Shown here piece after piece: positions 11,042 through 21,752 of a DNA stretch of 64,000 nt. The stretch is taken from positions 14,575,422 to 14,639,421 of the forward strand of contig NC_033626.1 of assembly GCF_001540865.1 (NCBI RefSeq), written 5' to 3'. Each line of letters begins with the position of its first letter. Within the stretch, counting starts at the first letter, position 1. The notes under the pieces are model-generated. The model was not told where the DNA came from, did not search any database, and saw nothing but the letters and a program-made list of their open reading frames with translations. The stretch comes from Ananas comosus (lineage: Eukaryota > Streptophyta > Magnoliopsida > Poales > Bromeliaceae). Both the position numbers and the translations under genes were made by a program.

Positions 11042-11571
11042 CTAGCAGCAGGAGCGATAAACCCAAGCAGCCGATGATCAGCTCGACGCACGCTGCGTTG
11101 GGCGCCTCCAAATCCTCTGATCACGATCACCTGGTGCTCGAAAGGATCTTCCGCTGCTTTGACGAGAATGGCGACGGAAAGATCTCCTCAGGCGAGCTCC
11201 AGAGATGCATGCGGGCGGTCGGAGAGGAGCTGTCCTGCGAGGAAGCCGAGGCTGCAGTCAGGTCTACAGATTGGGACGGCGATGGCCTGATTGGGTTCGA
11301 AGATTTCGTGAAGCTGGTGGAGTCGGAAGGAGAGGAGGAAAAAGGAAGGAGCCTGAGGGGGGCGTTCGGTGTGTACGAAATGGAGGGGGAGGGGTGCATC
11401 ACGCCGAGCAGCCTCCGGCAGGCGCTGGGACGGCTTGGGGAGGCACGGTCCATAGAGGACTGCTCCGTCATGATCCGCAGCTTCGACCTCAATGGTGATG
11501 GCGTCCTCTCCTTCGATGAATTCAGAATTATGATGCTCTCACCCACAAAAAGTGATCACATGTACGTATGA
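10894..11571 (+). CDS. CML38-like calmodulin-like EF-hand protein with polyproline leader
   Basis: An intronless 225-residue calcium sensor. EF-hand loops are at residues 90-101 (DENGDGKISSGE), 126-137 (DWDGDGLIGFED) and 198-209 (DLNGDGVLSFDE). A degenerate third loop is at 162-173 (EMEGEGCITPSS). The leader contains FGWFCQLLSP, equivalent to FGRFLCMLSP in the paralogue at 803-1354 and to the CML38 N-terminus, which supports the start at 10894 over the internal Met at residue 61. Right after it comes a run of about a dozen prolines encoded by a (CCG)n/(CCN)n microsatellite (about 11007-11041), likely length-variable. The C-terminus extends past the last EF-hand by about a dozen residues. Calcium sensing is known for the family; the specific role is unknown. 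Confidence 0.92.
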
Positions 11572-11918
11572 AGAGGCCATATATGATCCGTTCGTACGTG
11601 CAGGGAGTCGTTATTTCTTATCAGAATAATACTTTTGTATCTTGTATGAAAGCGTAAGAGCCGAAAATTTTGTTCATCACCGTCTCCACTTGAGGTTGCC
11701 GTATTGCTTTTGATTAAGCATTCATTATTTCACACGATTCAATAAATAAAATTGATCGAGTATAAACGCTGTATAGAATAACTACCAGAGAGAAGACTTT
11801 TTTTTTTTTTTTTTTCTTTACTGTGGCCAGCCTTAAGATGAGAACATGTCAACGTTGTTTGCTTGGAGCCTGCCACACTGTCTAGCTAATTATATAGGCA
11901 ATTATATATATATATATA
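11572..11918. other. 3' flank of CML gene
   Basis: AT-rich 3' region with several AATAAA-like words (for example near 11741) that could serve polyadenylation, a T run (about 11799-11815) and a TA run. I see no gene. Confidence 0.4.
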
Positions 11919-12148
11919 GAATTGAGCTCTTTTGCTTTTAAAAATATCAAGTCATTGGTACTTGTAAGTTTTCGGCCCTTGGATTAAGGAATGTGCGGTT
12001 AAGATGATGTGGGTCTCTTAGGGTTGAGTGGGTGGTTGATTGAATAGTATAATCTAACGGGTAAAAATGATCAAAGACGTAGATCTAACGGTAAAAAATT
12101 TACAAGTACCAAGTGCTTTGTACTTTTACAAGTACCGTAGCCGGACTC
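11919..12148 (+). mobile_element. MITE-like unit A
   Basis: Bounded by TA microsatellites, with long imperfect terminal inverted repeats built around 'cattggtacttgtaa' on the left and its inverse on the right. The interior (GATTAAGGAATGTGCGG... ATAATCTAACGG) is shared with units B and C. It has no coding capacity. Confidence 0.6.
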
Positions 12149-12180
<32 letters not shown>

Positions 12181-12183
<3 letters not shown>

Positions 12184-12410
12184 TTCGGCTACTATACTAT
12201 TAATAGCACGAAGCACTTGGTGCTATCAAGTTTTCCGCCGTTAGATCTATTCTTTTGATCATTTTCATCCGTTAGATCATACTATTCAACTAACTATCCA
12301 CTCAACCCTAGAGGGCCCACATCATCCTAACCACATATTTTTTAATCCAATGGCCAAAAACTTGGTAGCACCAATGACTTAGTGCTATTAATAATATATT
12401 AGCCTAGTTC
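12181..12410 (-). mobile_element. MITE-like unit B (inverted relative to A and C)
   Basis: Inverse orientation of unit A. CCGTTAGATC, CACTCAACCCTAG and CCCACATCATCC are the complements of unit A motifs. It is flanked by (TA)n/(GA)n on the left and (TA)n on the right. Ends carry ACTATTAATAGCAC-type inverted repeats. Confidence 0.6.
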
Positions 12411-12420
12411 TATATATATA

Positions 12421-12648
12421 TAACTAGGCTGGAATACTATTAATAGTACCAAGCTATTGGTGTTATTAGCTTTTTAGCCCTTGAATTAAGAAATGCGCGA
12501 TTAAGATGATGTCGGCCTCCTAGAGTTGAGTGAGTGGTTGGTGGAATCGTATAATCTAACGGATAAAAATAATCAAAGGGTTAAATCTAATGGTGGAAAA
12601 CTCGATAGTACTAAACTCTTTGCGCTACCGATAGTATCCCAACCGTAC
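12421..12648 (+). mobile_element. MITE-like unit C
   Basis: Same orientation and internal motifs as unit A (GATTAAGATGATGTCGG, ATAATCTAACGG), with ACTATTAATAGTACC near its left end. The TA tract at 12645-12665 separates it from the next element. Confidence 0.6.
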
Positions 12649-12666
12649 TATATATATATATATATA

Positions 12667-13211
12667 GAGTTTAGCTAGAATATTATCGATAACAGACAGG
12701 CTTCATTGCCACCCATTTATTTTCGATGGAGTCTTCAAATCAATGAGCCATTGAATATGATCTATACCACTTGAAGTGTTTAGAAATCAAATTTCATACA
12801 TTTTCGACATTGTTCTCTTATCCATCGAGTGGACAAAAAAATGAACGGCTGAAAATAAATATTCTTAAAAAAATGATGATAGGAGTTTTGAAATCAAGAT
12901 CAAGAGTATAGATCTTGTTTTAAATAGTTTAAAAAATTTTCTAACAAAAATTTAATTGATTTGAATATTTTTACACCATTAAACAAGAAAACGTCTCATA
13001 TCGACCATTAAAATTACAAATTTTGAAACACTTTGATCATTAAGCAAATGATATCGAAAAGATTTGAAATTTGATTTCTAAATACTTCAAATGATATAAA
13101 TCATATTCAACGGTGCCGATCATCGATTTGAAAGCTCTATCATCAAAGCTCTATCATCGAAAATAAATAGGTGACAACGAAACTCGTTTGCTATCGATAG
13201 TATTCTAGCTC

Positions 13212-13216
<5 letters not shown>
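12667..13216. mobile_element. Foldback/MITE-like element D with long inverted repeats
   Basis: A separate ~550-bp element. GAGTTTAGCTAGAATATTAT at the left matches the inverse of ATAGTATTCTAGCTCAACTC at the right. The inverted similarity continues inward for well over 100 bp (for example TTTATTTTCGATG against CATCGAAAATAAAT). It is bounded by (TA)n on the left and a long (TC)n/(TA)n microsatellite (about 13214-13279) on the right. No open frame is present. Confidence 0.65.
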
Positions 13217-13279
<63 letters not shown>

Positions 13280-13280
<1 letters not shown>

Positions 13281-14003
13281 AGCGTTTGTCGGCAAGTAAC
13301 AGATCATTTTCTCTTCTTGACCAGTTCATCTGGAAAATGCATCAAGTAGAAAAATGCCCAAAAACTGTGAACCAAGATTATGGATTCTTGGCTTTATTAG
13401 AACAATATGCGTTAACATAAAACTATTTGGTCATGACCCAGCGCCGAAGCGGCTAGAATCTTGGTCCACAATAACAAGTTTCCTTCCGTTGCCATCAATC
13501 AGATTGGTACATTTTTTAGATCCGAAAAAGCAAGCCCGTACATTTACACAGGTGTGTTGCGGAAGCAAATAAGAGGTACTGTTGCTTTCAAATGGTCTTG
13601 AAGTATATGGCCACTTTGGATCCCAGAACCTCTTATCTGAAGATAAAAGAGTGTTTTTTGATACACATGGCAAGTAGAGATCATAGAATTACAAGCTATG
13701 AATCCTTACTTTGACAGGCATCTTACGCAGAAGGCTCTGCAACAAATGTAAAATCAATATATTCTTCAGCAGATTCTTCTCAAGAGTTGCAAAAACCTTG
13801 CCCTCACAAAATGGTCTTACAGTATCTCCGTCAATGGATAGCATAAAATTAAAAGCAAACCTCAGAACATCTACATCAGGATGCATCTGCGCACCAGAAA
13901 ACTGAAAAGGCCGAGCATGGTTCTTAGAAGCACGTGAATGTTCAGCGCTGAGATCTGCTACTTTCAAGATATATCCTGCCAGTGGAAGCCATGCAAATTT
14001 GCC
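13280..14003. other. Probable 3' UTR and flank of Iojap gene
   Basis: This sequence lies immediately downstream of the Iojap stop codon. A minus-strand open frame at 13689-13967 and overlapping ones at 13354-13673 have no family resemblance and are best read as UTR or flank. Confidence 0.4.
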
Positions 14004-14310
14004 TTATTTGCGAAATGGGGATTGAGTATCAAATGGAAGTTCAATTGGTGTTGCATTGCCATAGAATTCTTCAAGGTTGTAGAAAGCCCGCTGCTGTGGA
14101 AGGAAAATGTGCACAACTACGTCACCTGTAAGAAAAAACTGTAAGTTAAAACTGGGACCGAAAGAACATTCTTAAAGCTAAAAGGAGGAAAATATTGAGC
14201 TGAAAAAAAATAGTAGAAAGAAATAACAAGAGATGGTTGTGAATGCATCAGTCGCAATTTTCTCTACTCACAATTTTCTCTACTCAATAAATATGTGTGT
14301 GTGTGCAAGG

Positions 14311-14353
<43 letters not shown>

Positions 14354-16413
14354 TCACTATAGATTTTCAAAGGAAAAACCAATTCGACTGAGCCTGCATT
14401 GTATCTATTATACTAGATTTGTAGACTAAATAAGTAATAACCTTTTTCATACAGGTTTTAAAAATAATCAATACACGATTATTACAATCTCATAGTGCTG
14501 AATGATAAAGAATATGCAAAGGACTTGCCAAAGTCTAGTAGCGTCCACGAGTTGGGCTTTGTATCACCAGCTGCATTTTTATTGAACTGCTTCTCAGCTA
14601 TGTCTCTTATTCTGGACCTGTCATATTTACACAAGAATAAAATGATTAGCTTAAACAAATGATTTGATACTTTGTGTGCCAAGTCATATAACCTCAGTGG
14701 GACAAAGAACGAACCCGATTGCATCAACCTGAGGGCGAGAAAAGGCAGTGACAATGATGAAAAACCGAGTCCAATATACCAGAGGCTTCACAAATAGAAC
14801 GCGGATATCAGCAGCTTTTACCTCATTTGCAACTTTTGCTAGTGCAACAGCAACTACAGAAAAGACAAGAAAAGTGTGAATTATCTCACAGCTACTTGTT
14901 CACATAGGAGAGTAACGAGAGTTGGTCTTGAATATTTGAATTTATTTTGAGTTAGAACATACTCTTAACTTTAAAAAGAAAAAAGAAAAACAAACAAAAA
15001 GTTAGAACATATTCCAAGTATCACAACAAGTATTTTGCTCTGTAAGCATCAAACAACTACAGGAATATCTGAAGAGGCAAGAAAGGGATTGATCGCCGGC
15101 AGCACATAAGGAAATTCACTTATTATTCCCAGCTGTTTGATAATGTAAATTAGTGTTTCGTACAAGATTAGTAAATATAAGATGCCAGCACCCACTGTGG
15201 GCAACAAGCACATGTTACACATGGAAGATTGATAAACGAAGAGATGAAGGGCCCCAACGTACTCTAAATCTCTAACTCTTCGATCACAAACAATAGTTCG
15301 ATTGTCTGTTTTGAAGTACACACCAGTCTTTGCGTAGGGATATTTTACATGCGCATCCTTGCCTTTCCGATAGTTTCAAGCATATCTCTTCCCTTCAATC
15401 TGTTTGAGTAAGTCACTTGATTATAAGCTTTTCTATCAGACAAGTTCTTCCATCACAATTTAGGAGTATCCGTAACTGCTTCAGTTAATTTTGCTGGGAA
15501 TATCCTTAACTGCTCAAGCTCAACTGCGATGGCAGGTTGAGGCTAACAATGTAACGACACCTTAAACTTTCTTAGGTGTTTCATGAAATTTCAACAGCTG
15601 TGAGTGATACACTACTCTCTCATGCATAAAATTGTGGACGCAAAGTCTTTGCCAACTCATATTCCCTGCTGGTTACTGCAAAATCAATAAATGGGAGGGA
15701 AATAGGAGTGGAGAACAGTGGGCTTACAGGATAAGCTTTCTGCATCGTCATCAGCCTCTGCGGTTGGGCGTTTTCTGTCGCTGTCACTGTAGACCACCTT
15801 CCCATATTTTTGGAACAATTCGTCAAACATCTCATCCGTATCTCCACCATTCACATTCTGCTGCGAACGAAAATTACCAAATTGACACCATCTCATCTCA
15901 GTGCAAGAACAGGTAAAGCATTTCAGGGATGGTACCACGCAGTCAATTTGACATAAAAACATTTATATGAGGAAAGAAAGGGTAATGCGGATTAGGAATA
16001 ATAAAAGAGAGCACCAAGAATGGACAGAATGTATGTATGTATGTATGTATGTATGTATGTGTGTATGAAGCAATGGAACAATCGGCGGTCGTGGTAGAAC
16101 TGGAGAAGGAGCGGTGTAAGTAGTGAGACTCAGATGGCCCTAGACTCCTAGCCGGGTTGCAAAAGGAGTGGGCAGCGGAGCGATACAGAGAGTGGTGGTG
16201 ATGATAAGAGGAATTACCCACATGGTCAGGGCGTCTCTGGCAAAGGAAGAGCGGAAATCGAGGAGAGCTGGGGTTGAAAGCGCCGCGGCCGCAGCGCAAT
16301 CCCGTCTTCAAGTGGCAGCTGTGAAGGAGGGATGCCTTCCGGGATCGGCCCTGGCCGTAGAGTCGGGCGGCGGATGAAGGCTCGACCGCTGCCGCCGCAA
16401 CTGAGGCGCGCAT
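14004..16413 (-). CDS. IOJAP: Iojap / ribosomal silencing factor (RsfS family), chloroplastic
   Basis: Five exons on the minus strand: 16413-16222 (3' edge uncertain), 15860-15728, 14853-14715, 14617-14529 and 14125-14004, about 224 residues. Exon 1 encodes a basic, Ser/Ala/His-rich leader like a chloroplast transit peptide. Exon 2 holds DTDEMFDELFQKYGKVVY and AEADDDAESLS. Exon 3 holds KAADIRVLFVKPLVYWTRFF and FSRPQVDAIG. Exon 4 holds RDIAEKQF and KPNSWTLLDFG, and exon 5 holds DVVVHIFLPQQRAFYNLEEF. These are hallmark Iojap/RsfS segments; the family binds the large ribosomal subunit and blocks subunit joining. Phases agree at every junction. Intron 4 has a GC donor (GCAAGT), and exon 2 begins at a CAGCAG tandem acceptor. 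An upstream in-frame Met at 16470 is a possible alternative start. The gene diverges from RPS15. Confidence 0.88.
14861..15727 (-). other. Iojap intron 2
   Basis: An 874-bp intron (14854-15727) with a GTAAGC donor and a TGTAG acceptor. It contains small open frames without recognisable domains. I see nothing else in it. Confidence 0.6.
15861..16221 (-). other. Iojap intron 1 with ATGT microsatellite
   Basis: The intron runs from a proposed GTGGGT donor to a TTCGCAG acceptor. It contains an (ATGT)n tract at about 16028-16062, read as TACA on the transcript. The donor is the least certain point in the Iojap model, chosen because it keeps phase 0 and gives a leader length similar to that of known Iojap proteins. 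Confidence 0.45.
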
Positions 16414-16466
16414 CGTCGGGTGGGCGGTGAACCTACTAGCTTGCTGCTGCCTGAGAAAAGGAGAGA

Positions 16467-16508
<42 letters not shown>

Positions 16509-17064
16509 GCAGAGCGGAGGCGGAGGAGAAGATAAGATTTTTCTTTTTCTTTTTCTTTTTTTTTTTTTTTTTTTTTTTTTGCTTTTCCCGTTTCGACGGT
16601 TTCGTTTCGGTGGAACGTTTGATAGCCGAGATTTTACTATTTCAGTCTTACAGACTACGCGCTCGCCCGGCCTAAACTATTCCGGGCTTCATCACAGGCA
16701 AAACTTGGCCCAATATGTACTCAGGGCAGAACGACATGGATTTGGGCTTCAACGTTCGGTCGACCTCGATCTGCTCCCACAAGTCTTTGGGGCCCACGCA
16801 ATATGATTTCGGGACTCTGCTAAAGCCTAATGTAGAGCACGGATTATAGTCCGATGCCCGGTCCGAATACGGCCCCCGTTAACCCTCCGGGTGCGGTATT
16901 TGTTCGCACGAACATTAAGAAATCAATTAATGGCCCGCGCTTCCCCTCTGAAAAGCGAAAAAAGAAGAGAAAGAGAAGAGAAATCCGTACCTCAGCCTCA
17001 CTCTCACTCTCTCTCTCTCTGCCCCCCGCCTCTCATCCGCCGTATTGCCGCAAACCCTAACCCT

Positions 17065-17097
<33 letters not shown>

Positions 17098-17124
17098 CGG
17101 AGGGCAAATTCTGGTTCGGTTGCC
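16414..17124. promoter_or_regulatory. Divergent promoter between Iojap and RPS15, with telo-box
   Basis: About 0.7 kb separates the two start codons. It contains (GA)n at about 16470-16504, a T-rich run at about 16540-16580 and, 58 bp before the RPS15 ATG, the double telo-box AAACCCTAACCCTAG (17052-17066) followed by (AGC)n at about 17064-17096. Telo-boxes are characteristic of plant ribosomal-protein gene promoters and leaders. That both genes use one shared promoter is inference from spacing. Confidence 0.65.
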
Positions 17125-17637
17125 ATGGTCAGTACGTTTGTCTTCTATCTGCCACTCCCTCGTGTGCTTTGTTTACAAACTTGGGGGGGTTCGGCAGGCA
17201 GAGGCGTCGGACGCGGTGGGCGTGGGAGGATCGCAGCCGAAGAAGAGGACCTTCATGAAGTTCTCCTTCCGAGGGGTCGATCTCGACCAGCTCCTCGCCA
17301 TGGCAACCGACGAGCTCCGAAAGGTGGTATGCTTCCCATGTGTTCCTATGCCTCACCTTTATGTTTTCACTCAACCATTTAAGCTCGTGTCCTTTTGAAT
17401 CTGTGCGACGGTTTGGTCTTTTCGATCTCTCTTTTTCCTTATCTCATACTGTGCTGTAGTTTTGAAGTTACACTTTGGGGCTACGCTGTCTCACTTTACC
17501 TGTTTTCCAACTCTTACATTCATAAGGAGGGGAGTGGAGTTATTTTTTCTTTCTCGTCCTCGCGAGCCAATGCTGGTTATTCAAATGCTTTAAAACACAG
17601 GTTTTCACGGGATTGGATTGTAGTGTGATTACAGTCC

Positions 17638-17671
<34 letters not shown>

Positions 17672-19311
17672 GTTATTATTATTTTCCATAATAAGCCTAG
17701 AGGAGGAGAGGCAGTTTGATTACATTTCTTGTGCCGTCTAGATGGGATGGCATGTCAATTAAATTAGATGAAGGTGATTATTGAGTATTAGAGTTCTCAC
17801 ACTTCAGTATTTTTTTGATAACTGTTTGGATGCAAGTTTTTTTTTTTTTTTTAAAAAAGAAAAGAATATTTCCCTAGTGGGCTGAGTTTATGTCTCTGGC
17901 AGCTAAAGAGATTCCGGAGATATTGTATTCTCAAAGAAGATAATGGATTTTGCAAGGTGAAAAGGACCGACTTCGTAATGTCCTAAGGCACATTTTTCCA
18001 CATTTAATTGCAGCAGGCACTTTGGCTTGTCAATGCTGTCGAGGAGCCTAAGCCATTAACCTTCTTTCGGTCAGCTATGTGATTTCAGAATCTTAATTTC
18101 TTGTTTATTTGATCCATTTGGATAGAATGCTGAACTTCTCCAAAGAAGCATTGACATGTTATATCGCTCTACGGCTGTCGTAGTCATTTCTTGCTTAAAT
18201 GATTATGATTCAATTTGTAGTAGTTTTTGTCTATGGTTTGCAGTAGATCGCTTATCATGTATCTATTGCAGTGGCTTATTATGCATCTACTATATGTTTT
18301 GACTTCTGAGACAGCCATCAATAGTTGCAGTGTTTTAACTTGTCTGTAACTGAATATGTGCAGAAACAGGATGCTCCTCCTGGAGAGAAGCCAGGGCCAG
18401 TAAGGACCCACCTCCGAAACATGATAATTGTGCCGGAGATGATTGCAAGCATTATTGATGTCTACAATGGAAAAACATTCAACCAGCTTGAAATTAAGGT
18501 AAGCTTTTGTCTGTTGGGCTTTTTCATGTAAGTTCCTTCTCTTTTTTTTTTCAGTTTGTAAAAATTGCTTAAGCTAGGGCCATTTTCTTCAAACACTTTT
18601 TCTTCCCATCGACTAGGCATCATTCCTTTTGCTGTAGCTTCTTTAATGTGCTGATGCACTTATTTTGTGTTTAACTCGACCTTTATTATGTTTTCACATT
18701 TTTCTGAATTATCATACTCAACATGGAATGTTCGCTTGGGCGGTGTTTGCTTTGGGGAAGTTTATCCTGGGGACAGTGAAAAACATCCCTAGGGAGAATT
18801 CTAGCTCTTCTTGTTATCCATGCTGTTATTTGGTTGGAGAATACAGAAAATATTTGGGATTAGGGCATAGCTATGGCAGCAGCACAATTCCACCATTCCC
18901 CTGGAGTTGCCATCTCCGGGGGTAAAACTGCTATGACGATATTTCCCTCTCCCAATTCTATGCGAGGATATTTGATCCTCCATTGTGTTTATGGTGTGAT
19001 AACATGGGAATATCTGAATGTCATGTTTGTGTTAGGTTTGTCTCTTTTTTTCATTTTGATTAAATATTAGGTTTGTCAAGTTCTCTTCTACAGCAGGAAC
19101 AGTCAACTTTATTATAATTGCCATTACTATGTCAAAATTTATGTGGGTTGCTGACTGTGTTATGTGCTCGATATATTTGTTGGTTTCTACGCCGCAGCCC
19201 GAAATGATTGGTCATTGTCTGGCAGAGTTCTCCATCACATATAAGCCTCTTAAGCATGGAAGGCCTGGTATTGGTGCCACCCACTCATCCAGGTTCATCC
19301 CCCTGAAGTAA
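17125..19311 (+). CDS. RPS15: 40S ribosomal protein S15-like (uS19), internally deleted
   Basis: Exons are 17125-17127 (ATG only), 17198-17326, 18364-18498 and 19198-19311, giving about 126 residues. The segments [52 protein letters not shown] and [18 protein letters not shown] identify uS19, which sits in the head of the small subunit. The normal plant protein is about 152 residues. Here the basic block that should follow 'DELxK' (FPARARRRFQRG... to KKLRKAK) is absent. Exon 2 diverges after the Lys at 17321-17323, and I could not find the missing exon in the 1.0-kb intron by eye. The frame stays open. Other unusual changes are [11 protein letters not shown] (usually MIGSIIGVYNG) and GHCLAEF (usually GHYLAEF). 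This may be a decayed paralogue, an assembly deletion, or a gene with an unrecognised exon. Confidence 0.75.
17327..18363 (+). other. RPS15-like intron 2
   Basis: An intron of about 1.04 kb with a GTATGC donor and a TGTGCAG acceptor. It contains a (TTA)n microsatellite at about 17638-17672 and a T run at about 17839-17852. This is where the sequence for the missing conserved block would be expected, but no Arg/Lys-rich frame was recognised. Confidence 0.55.
18499..19197 (+). other. RPS15-like intron 3
   Basis: An intron of about 0.7 kb with a GTAAGC donor and a CCGCAG acceptor. Short open frames at 18665-19070 have no recognisable product. I see nothing else in it. Confidence 0.5.
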
Positions 19312-20816
19312 CAGAAATGCTCGTGGAAGGGATGGAGCAAACAGGTCCTGCATCTATGGCGATCACTTATAGTTGCAAGTCCTTTTATTAGCATAACCCT
19401 TGAGGTCTGTTAGCATGGAGGGAACTTGTCCAAGTTTTTATTTGCTATATATATCGCGCATTTTGGCCTAAGCAGCAGCTAGGTCGTTTTGTTAGCTAAT
19501 GCCTCTTTTATTACTTTATATCAGCCATCTTTTTGTATCGAATTTTTGGCTCTCATTTTGACTTATAATTAGGTAGTGTTAGATTGTGTCTACTTACAAC
19601 TAGCAAAGTTGATGGGATATAATCTAGAGCTCCTAAATTGATTATTTTCTGGATTAATTGTTGCAATATTGTGGTGTGAGTTACATGTTATCTGCCAAAT
19701 GGCCGACCGTCGGGCAGGACCTTTTTGGGGCAAGGCGAGAAAAATTCCAGCTTCTATGGTGGTGATGCTACCTATGAATACTGCATTCTCCAGTTTTGGA
19801 TGAGATTTATATAGCTCGAAGTGTGAGTTGAAGTTTCCTCTTATTCTGTTAATCAGTTTTGAAGTGTCCTCTTATTCTGTTAATCGTATGTTAGGTCAAT
19901 TTCCAAAGTCTTGGGTTCACAATTGTATGGTTGCGGTCTTGCGGATCATACAGATTTTCTATTAATATGTTGTCAGTGGCCGCGTCATGTAATAACTGTT
20001 ACTATTTGATCGTGGAAACTTTTTCGTGCGGTGACGGTGAGTAAAATTAGTCAAATATTTGTAGTGAATGTGTATTCCTGTTAGATGTCCCGTGATTTTC
20101 GTCTGGTGGTGGTGAGGTGTGCAATTAGTCAAAATTTGTTGTGAATCTATCTTCACGCCATTGTAAAAAGAGTGCACTTAACTTTTTAATGGAAATTACT
20201 TTCCTGAAAGCTATCGATGTTATCAAACTGTTTCTCATGTGAAATTTAAGAAAGCTAATTTATGGACAATTCGCCTGTTCAAATGCCACATTGGTTGGGC
20301 AGATAATTACAAACGTGAGGGAGCAAACGGAAGCAAAATTAAGTTGCAGGATGAGTAATCTTACGAAATTCAGAAATTAAGGCCTTGTTGGTCCACAAGG
20401 AGGAATTCTACACTATCACACTTGCACCACGTATCACTCATCAATAACAAGTCAGTCACATTTCTTCTTTTCAAACAAAAGTACAATAAAATATTTTTCT
20501 ACAATCATGATGAAAACATATATTCCTAAAAGGAGATATTTGATTGGTTTGTTACGCCACGTCACCAATATACCCATTGCATTCTAGAATTTTTCGTCCA
20601 CATGACCACATGTACTTAAAAAAACAGTTAAAATTTTTTTTTTTAAAAAAAAAAAAGTTTTATACAAGTGAATGCGGCCATTCGATACTACCCAACAATC
20701 GTCAGCCTCTTCTTTATCAAATCAATGCACAAGTCTTTAAAATACCCAGTTAATTTAGTCCCTGATATGTAACTTTATATGCAGCTCCGAAATGCAATAG
20801 CAAATTTAAGACCCCA
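19312..20816. other. 3' flank of RPS15 and intergenic DNA
   Basis: AT-rich sequence with no supported gene. It contains A/T homopolymers (for example 20633-20656) and short frames without similarity to any family I know. Confidence 0.45.
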
Positions 20817-21175
20817 AGCCTCCGTTTGGTTCGGGGTTAAGGAAAAAGTAGCTATACCAGGGATAGGGTTAAGTTCAGGGTTAAAGTGGTGTTAAAATTT
20901 TTTTGTGTTTGGTTGAAGTAGGTGGGATAAAAAGATAATGATTGATAAATAAGAAAAAATGTGAGGGCTCGGGATGCGTGCGGGATTAAAGTTGGGAAGG
21001 GGAGTGGGGTTAATGATTGATAAAGAAGAAAAATGTGAGAGCTCGGGATGCGTGCGGGGTTAAAGTTGGGAAGGGGGTAGGGTTAGTAAACCCCACCCTT
21101 TTTTCATGGTGTTTGGGTATAAATTGGGGGTTAAGGGGTTATTCCACCCCTTAACCCCCAACCAAACGGGGGCCA
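20817..21175. mobile_element. ~359-bp MITE with internal ~75-bp direct duplication
   Basis: The left end GCCTCCGTTTGGTTCGGGG is the imperfect inverse of the right end (CCCCAACCAAACGGGGGCC), and the inverted similarity extends through GGGTTAAGG. Inside, AATGATTGATAAA-GAAAAA-TGTGAG-GCTCGGGATGCG occurs twice, starting at about 20937 and 21012. It has no open frame. A clear target duplication could not be identified. Confidence 0.65.
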
Positions 21176-21752
21176 AAAGAGAAAGAAAAAGGAGAGGTAA
21201 CAAAGTTCAAACGTTCAAACTTCGTAATCTTTGTGGTGTTTCCCACTTCCATCATACCAATACAGTTCTTCCGCCTGCACCCTTACTGGAATTTTGAAAC
21301 CATCACAAGCGAACACGATTATTCACAAAATAAAATCAGAGTTCATCACTGGTGTCCAAGAAACATAGGCAGCATGCCTTAGCAGGCAACTAATAAGCTT
21401 CAATTTTGTTCTCCGCCAAACAACAGCCTCCCACTCATATCTTTCGTTCTTTGCTCATAAATGATATTCTTTGGTTTCCCAACCACAAAATCAACTAAGT
21501 ATACAAGCCAATAGTTGTCCTTCAGCAATATTTAGTTATCATCACTGGCGAACATCCTTACGAGGATTACAGCACAGAAGAAATTTAGGTAGATTCAAGG
21601 AGATAATCACAGTACCTAATCTCTATCAGGAATTAGAAACCTCCGACAGTACAAACAACAGAAAGATTGATGATCTAAAGGACGGCCCGGAATTCTTACA
21701 ACGGCTACAAAATCTAAACTCATACTGCAGATTAGTACATGAGGGTGTGCTC

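Noticed and set aside
11127..11546. 139-residue minus-strand frame opposite the second CML gene
   Set aside because: Antisense shadow; the plus strand has four EF-hand regions.
18665..18960. Possible MITE in RPS15 intron 3 (GGCGGTGTTTGCTTTGGGG)
   Set aside because: Only one end resembles a MITE terminus. No inverse partner or target duplication was found nearby.
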